A stretch of DNA of 36,895 bases from an uncultured Oscillospiraceae bacterium (GTDB taxonomy: Bacteria > Bacillota > Clostridia > Oscillospirales > Oscillospiraceae). The position numbers and the translations under genes are program-made. Positions 34,127 through 36,895 of this stretch are shown in pieces (positions within the stretch are counted from its first letter, which is position 1; the number at the start of each line of letters is the position of its first letter). The stretch covers positions 1 to 36,895 of the forward strand of contig CALXEH010000021.1 of the NCBI GenBank assembly GCA_944387285.1. The letters run 5' to 3'. A model generated the notes under the pieces. The model was given only the letters and a program-made list of their open reading frames with translations. It did not search any database and was not told the origin of the DNA.

Positions 34127-34433
34127 CACTTCTGCGGAAGTGTAATAACCCACTATGATACTTTCATCCTGCGGCTGCAAAGTATCGTGGGCTCTCCGAG
34201 GGGGTTATGCGGCATCTGCGGATGCCTCTGCCGGTTTTGCGGCTTGCAGTGTGGATACAAACCGCAAAAACCGGCGTGGGCAGCAGCTTATTTGCAGGTG
34301 TCCGCTGCACATAATCTTCTGCCCACATCCATCTCAAACTCTGCGGATTTTTCGATGGGGACGGGAGATGCGAGGGGATAGCAGGCAATGTGCCTTCTTG
34401 CCTGCCAGCCACAGGAGCGTGTCACGCTCCTGT
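34127..34433. other. Array of seven hairpins, candidate oriT and structured leader
   Basis: This gene-free stretch upstream of the relaxase holds consecutive inverted repeats: 34127-34142 (CACTTC TGCG GAAGTG), 34149-34191 (CCCAC/GATACTTT with AAAGTATC/GTGGG), 34211-34226 (GGCATC TGCG GATGCC), 34230-34275 (GCCGGTTTTGCGG with CCGCAAAAACCGGC), 34276-34326 (GTGGGCAG/CTGCCCAC), 34330-34370 (CATCTC/GAGATG, weaker) and 34381-34405 (GCAGGCAA/TTGCCTGC). An eighth, ACAGGAGCGTG/CACGCTCCTGT, ends at the stop of the small gene. The hairpin nearest the relaxase, followed by TAATAACCCAC, is the best nick-site candidate. Small open frames here are not supported. Confidence 0.6.
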
Positions 34434-34687
34434 CACAGCTCCCACGGAGGAACAGTCCAGCGATAGCTCTGCGGAACGCCGCGCCGGTCAAGGTATTCCT
34501 GCCGCGCCTGCTCGCGTTCTTGCTCGGTTGGAGCTGTTTTATAGCGGGAATAGAGTTGCCGGTTCAGCATGGCGTCGAGCTTTTGCTCCAAGTCCTGACG
34601 GATTTCTTCTTCGTATTCAACCTCACCCCGCAGATGGTACATGGCGAGATCAAGAAACAGGTCATAGGGGATTTGCACGGTTTTCAT
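34433..34687 (-). CDS. Small acidic hypothetical protein of mobilisable element
   Basis: An 84-residue protein between the RepA-like gene and the hairpin array. The N-terminus (MKTVQIPYDLFLDLAMYHL) is hydrophobic and helical. The middle is strongly charged (EYEEEIRQDLEQKLDAML) and could form a short coiled coil. GGAG precedes the ATG. I do not recognise a function. Its position suggests a replication or mobilisation accessory role. Confidence 0.65.
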   Translation of the reverse strand: MKTVQIPYDLFLDLAMYHLRGEVEYEEEIRQDLEQKLDAMLNRQLYSRYKTAPTEQEREQARQEYLDRRGVPQSYRWTVPPWEL

Positions 34688-34705
34688 GTTACTTTGCTCC
34701 TTTCC

Positions 34706-34779
34706 GCGACGGTCGCAACGATTGCGACGGCTGCTTTGATGGCGTAATTTTCACCGTCGCAACCGTCGCAGCCGTCGCG
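34706..34779. repeat. GCGACGG repeat cluster, candidate replication origin or operator
   Basis: On the plus strand three 9-base units run in tandem: ACCGTCGCA (34753-34761), ACCGTCGCA (34762-34770) and GCCGTCGCG (34771-34779). In the opposite orientation GCGACGG occurs at 34706-34712 and 34724-34730. An AT-richer spacer separates the two arms. The cluster lies in the 98-base gap just downstream of the RepA-like gene. Confidence 0.55.
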
Positions 34780-34785
34780 CCGTTC

Positions 34786-35979
34786 TCATTCGATTACTTC
34801 GTACTCTACATTGTCGATTGCCATATAGGTGAGTTTCACCTGCCGCCCGGAGTGTTTTGCTCTGTTCTCGTACTTCACATGGTACTCGTCCAGCAGCCTG
34901 CCGGATTTTACGTTCAGGTATTTGGTGAGAGCGTTTGCCGCCATGCCTGTATTGACCGTCTCCGCAAGCTCGGTCGGGCTGCCTGTCCATTCCCTGCTTT
35001 CAGAGGAAACAAGGCTGGAAACCGCGCACAGCACCGGGTCGGGCGGTTCCTTATACGGCTCGTTCTCTGTCCGTTCAAGGCTCCATATCTGCGTATCGGC
35101 ATCCTTTTTCAGATAGAGAATCTGATCCTGCTGGTCGCGCCCCACTACATCGATGGTTGCCTCCAACGCCGTGCGCTTTTTCTTCTGCATGAGCAGCGAC
35201 CCGTCCGCGCAGCCGAGCAATCCCGTCGTTCCGGAGATCATCTCGAAGCTGTCACCGGCTGGCTGCTTGCGGGTGTGATGGACGGTCAGAACGCAGATGC
35301 AGTGCTTATCGGCAAACCGCTTGAGCCGACCGATGATCTCATAGTCACTGGCGTAGCTGTACGCCTCGCCGCCGACTTCCCGAATCTTCTGCATGGTGTC
35401 GATGATAATGAGCTTGGTGTCGGGATGCTCGCGCACGAAATTCTCAAGCTGTTCGTCCAGCCCATTTCCGATCTTGCCCGCAGCGGTTGCAAAGTGCAGG
35501 CGGTCGGTATCGTTGACGCCATACATCATGAACATACGGCTTTGGATGCGCTGAAAGTCATCTTCTAATGCGAGGTACAGCACCGTACCGGGATGGACTT
35601 CGCAGCCCCACAGGGCTTCGCCGGTGCTGATATGGTAGGCAATCTGCGCCACCAGAAACGACTTGCCGATCTTCGGCGCTCCTGCGAGGATATACGCTCC
35701 CGCGTAGAGCAAGCCGTCAATGATGGGCGGCCTGCTCTGATATGCGGTCTGGTACAGCTCGGTCATGGAGATCGTGTGCAGGTAATGCGGGTCGGTCAAC
35801 CGCTGCATCCTGCGGTAGATTTCGTCCAGACTTTCCGCGCTGTTTTGAAAATCACCGTTGATTTCTTCTTCAAAAGCGGATATACTGTTCTCAGTTGAAT
35901 TGTGAAGCGGCTGCCCATCATCTGCGCCAACAGATGTGTCCGGGGCGGTCGTTTTCTTTTTGCAGATTTCATTCTCCAT
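34786..35979 (-). CDS. RepA-like hexameric helicase / RecA-fold ATPase
   Basis: A 397-residue RecA-fold ATPase resembling RepA of RSF1010-type plasmids. The N-terminal 80 residues are low-complexity and charged. Walker A is AGAPKIGKSFL (near residue 100), Walker B is LIIIDTMQKI, and VLTVHHTRK with GTTGLLGCADG matches the RepA/DnaB-like core. The C-terminal ~130 residues may form a winged helix (ELAETVNTGMAANALTKYL). Two ATGs lie close together (35985 and 35979). AGGAGG is only 3 bases before the first and 9 before the second, so 35979 is preferred. The start overlaps the preceding gene's stop. It would unwind or help replicate the excised element. Confidence 0.85.
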   Translation of the reverse strand: MENEICKKKTTAPDTSVGADDGQPLHNSTENSISAFEEEINGDFQNSAESLDEIYRRMQRLTDPHYLHTISMTELYQTAYQSRPPIIDGLLYAGAYILAGAPKIGKSFLVAQIAYHISTGEALWGCEVHPGTVLYLALEDDFQRIQSRMFMMYGVNDTDRLHFATAAGKIGNGLDEQLENFVREHPDTKLIIIDTMQKIREVGGEAYSYASDYEIIGRLKRFADKHCICVLTVHHTRKQPAGDSFEMISGTTGLLGCADGSLLMQKKKRTALEATIDVVGRDQQDQILYLKKDADTQIWSLERTENEPYKEPPDPVLCAVSSLVSSESREWTGSPTELAETVNTGMAANALTKYLNVKSGRLLDEYHVKYENRAKHSGRQVKLTYMAIDNVEYEVIE

Positions 35980-36304
35980 AGGCATTTTCCTCCTTCATTC
36001 CGTCCATGATGGCGGCGATCATCTCAATTACATCCAGCAGCTCATCGTTCACGCTGCCGCACGCTTCAATGCGCCGCAGTTCATCCAGCACGGCGGCAAG
36101 CTGGTCACGCAGGGCCTTATAAACTCTCGGATTACCCTGCACTACCACATCCTTGCAAGTCAGGCGGCGGGTGATGTAGTCCTGCTTCGTCAGTCCGGAG
36201 AGCTTGACAAAGATTTCAATTTGCGTATCTTCCTCCGGCGATACCCGGAAGGCAACGGTCTTATTGCGCCAGCGGTTGTGATTGTCTCGATTTTTCAGTG
36301 ACAT
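35969..36304 (-). CDS. Ribbon-helix-helix mobilisation accessory protein (MobC-like)
   Basis: A 111-residue protein with an N-terminal ribbon-helix-helix-type strand and helices (KTVAFRVSPEEDTQIEIFVKLSGLTKQDYITRRL, quoted here only to its ends KTVAF and ITRRL). The C-terminal half is helical (LRDQLAAVLDELRRIEACG). Such proteins help relaxases bind oriT or repress the operon. The ATG at 36304 is preferred over a TTG two codons upstream, as AGGAG lies 9 bases before it. It begins two bases after the integrase stop and overlaps the start of the RepA-like gene, so the three are one transcript. Confidence 0.8.
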   Translation of the reverse strand: MSLKNRDNHNRWRNKTVAFRVSPEEDTQIEIFVKLSGLTKQDYITRRLTCKDVVVQGNPRVYKALRDQLAAVLDELRRIEACGSVNDELLDVIEMIAAIMDGMKEENAYGE

Positions 36305-36306
36305 TT

Positions 36307-36468
36307 TCAATTGCTCCTTTCGACGTTCAATTTATCTGCCATTTCCTTTTGCACGGTTGGAAACAGGTGCGCATACCGGTAGGTGATCTCCACGCTTTCG
36401 TGTCCGACGCGATTGCCAATGGCAACGGCGGAATAGCCCATGTTGATAAGAAGGGAAACGTGGCTGTG
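36307..36468 (-). pseudogene. C-terminal remnant of a tyrosine integrase
   Basis: The last 54 residues of a phage-type integrase: HSHVSLLINMGYSAVAIG carries the catalytic H-x-x-H-type segment, NRVGHES the next histidine, and TYRYAHLFP the nucleophilic tyrosine. The frame stays open to the right but loses all integrase character from about 36,469. The catalytic arginine region and the N-terminal half are therefore missing. It is followed by the ribbon-helix-helix gene. It was probably cut by a later insertion or deletion and should be inactive. Confidence 0.8.
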
Positions 36469-36642
36469 CCAACGTCTTATAATAGGGACATGACGAGAAA
36501 CCCCAGTAAAATCAAGGGATTCCGGGCTTGTCCTTATTCTTTTTCCAAGAAAATCACCCTGCGAAGCAGGTCGAAAGGTGGTGTCGAAAAATAAGAGCTG
36601 AAACCAGGGCCCAAAATCTGGATGTTGGAAGGGGGTGCCTGA
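36469..36642. other. Junction segment of unknown origin
   Basis: The 174 bases between the integrase remnant and the next gene match neither neighbour in character. The minus-strand frame is open throughout without integrase motifs, and a short plus-strand frame (36298-36594) also crosses it. GGGACATGACGAGAAACCCC (36481 onwards) and the following AAAATCAAGGGATTCCGGGC stand out as compact, repeat-like sequence. It may be an element end or an attachment site. Confidence 0.4.
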
Positions 36643-36895
36643 ATGGGCGCATGGGGTATCACGATGCGGGAAAGCGACTACGGGCTGGACCTATTGAGCG
36701 TCATTGTTGAGGAACAGCTAAAGCCGGTTCAATTTGCATATTTGGACACAGTGAAGGCCATAGAGCTTTTACGCCAGCATATCATGGATGAAATCAAACA
36801 CTGCAACCGAGAATGCTTACAGGAGGAACTGGACTACTACATCGAAATCAACTTCCCAAGGGATTTTACCCAGGCGGCGCTCCTGATTGCGGAGT
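36643..36895 (+). CDS. DUF4259-like small protein (3' end outside window)
   Basis: The first 84 residues of a rightward gene. MGAWGITMRESDYGLDLL matches the opening of DUF4259-type proteins (MG-x-WG near the N-terminus followed by an acidic D-x-A/G-LDL segment). GGGGG lies about 10 bases before the ATG. It is transcribed against the rest of the island and starts a different unit, perhaps a second element. Function is unknown; related proteins occur among accessory genes and immunity-like neighbours. Confidence 0.6.
   Translation, partial: MGAWGITMRESDYGLDLLSVIVEEQLKPVQFAYLDTVKAIELLRQHIMDEIKHCNRECLQEELDYYIEINFPRDFTQAALLIAE

Larger units (their letters stand above)
27356..36468. mobile_element. 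Putative integrative mobilisable element with defence cargo
   Basis: The segment is AT-rich relative to the left 27 kb, and its clear genes all run leftwards. Order from the right: tyrosine integrase remnant, ribbon-helix-helix protein, RepA-like ATPase, small protein, hairpin array, MobV relaxase, small protein, then an Xre/McrB-like/McrC-like operon and the putative guaA-end attachment site. No type IV secretion genes are present, so it would be mobilised in trans. The right boundary is uncertain, because the integrase is broken near 36,469. Confidence 0.65.

Noticed and set aside
34155..34466. Small open frames in both directions across the hairpin array
   Set aside because: They have no ribosome sites or family motifs, and their frames are explained by the inverted repeats.
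36469..36700. Extension of the integrase frame to the right of the junction
   Set aside because: The frame stays open but has no integrase motifs, runs antisense to the DUF4259-like gene, and lacks the catalytic arginine region.
1..36895. CRISPR array, tRNA or rRNA genes
   Set aside because: I saw no regularly spaced repeats of CRISPR size and no tRNA or rRNA signatures on either strand.

Overview
The window joins two unlike pieces of DNA. Positions 1 to about 27,350 are GC-rich, compactly coded chromosome of a Gram-positive, probably spore-forming anaerobe. The evidence is a YpeB-type spore germination gene, a lipoprotein without outer-membrane partners, a TagO/WecA-type wall polymer enzyme, GGAGG ribosome sites, and frequent TTG/GTG starts and short overlaps. 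This best fits a high-GC clostridial lineage such as the Oscillospirales; the placement is inference. From about 27,356 to the right end the DNA is clearly more AT-rich and carries mobile-element genes.

Chromosomal part, left to right: a two-gene redox unit (a flavin/2Fe-2S reductase cut by the window edge and a CrtI-like flavoprotein); a methionine/one-carbon operon (metF, a free-standing methionine synthase reactivation domain, and a metH lacking that domain); a large lipoprotein that appears to join an N-terminal repeat region to a solute-binding domain; a heterodimeric ABC exporter (two half-transporters) divergent from a LysR regulator, with overlapping promoters built on inverted repeats; a CbbX/SpoVK-like AAA+ ATPase with a HAD phosphatase and an SGNH hydrolase; a zinc-ribbon membrane protein, ypeB and gltX; an aminotransferase, trpS, a tagO-like gene, wecB and a membrane-anchored protein; three small genes of unknown function; and a small phosphodiesterase.

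Island: the bases at 27,356-27,367, read on the minus strand, encode Glu-Trp-Glu-stop, the usual end of GMP synthase (guaA), a known integration hotspot. Three copies of GCTATCA lie just inside, at 27,471-27,501. All clear island genes up to 36,468 run leftwards: the C-terminal remnant of a tyrosine integrase, a ribbon-helix-helix mobilisation protein, a RepA-like ATPase, a small protein, a hairpin-rich non-coding stretch (candidate oriT), a MobV-type relaxase, another small protein, and then the cargo. I read this as an integrative mobilisable element inserted in the end of guaA, with guaA itself displaced beyond the right edge.

The cargo at 27,532-32,193 is the most interesting part. It is a tight three-gene operon: a small Xre-type regulator, an 841-residue protein with an unrecognised N-terminal region, a long coiled coil and a McrB-like AAA+ motor, and a 623-residue McrC/DUF2357-like protein ending in a PD-(D/E)xK-type nuclease motif. 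It looks like a McrBC-related (type IV restriction-like) defence system with an uncharacterised sensor region and an altered McrB nucleotide motif. At the far right the integrase is broken and a different rightward gene begins (DUF4259-like, partial), which suggests stacked insertions.
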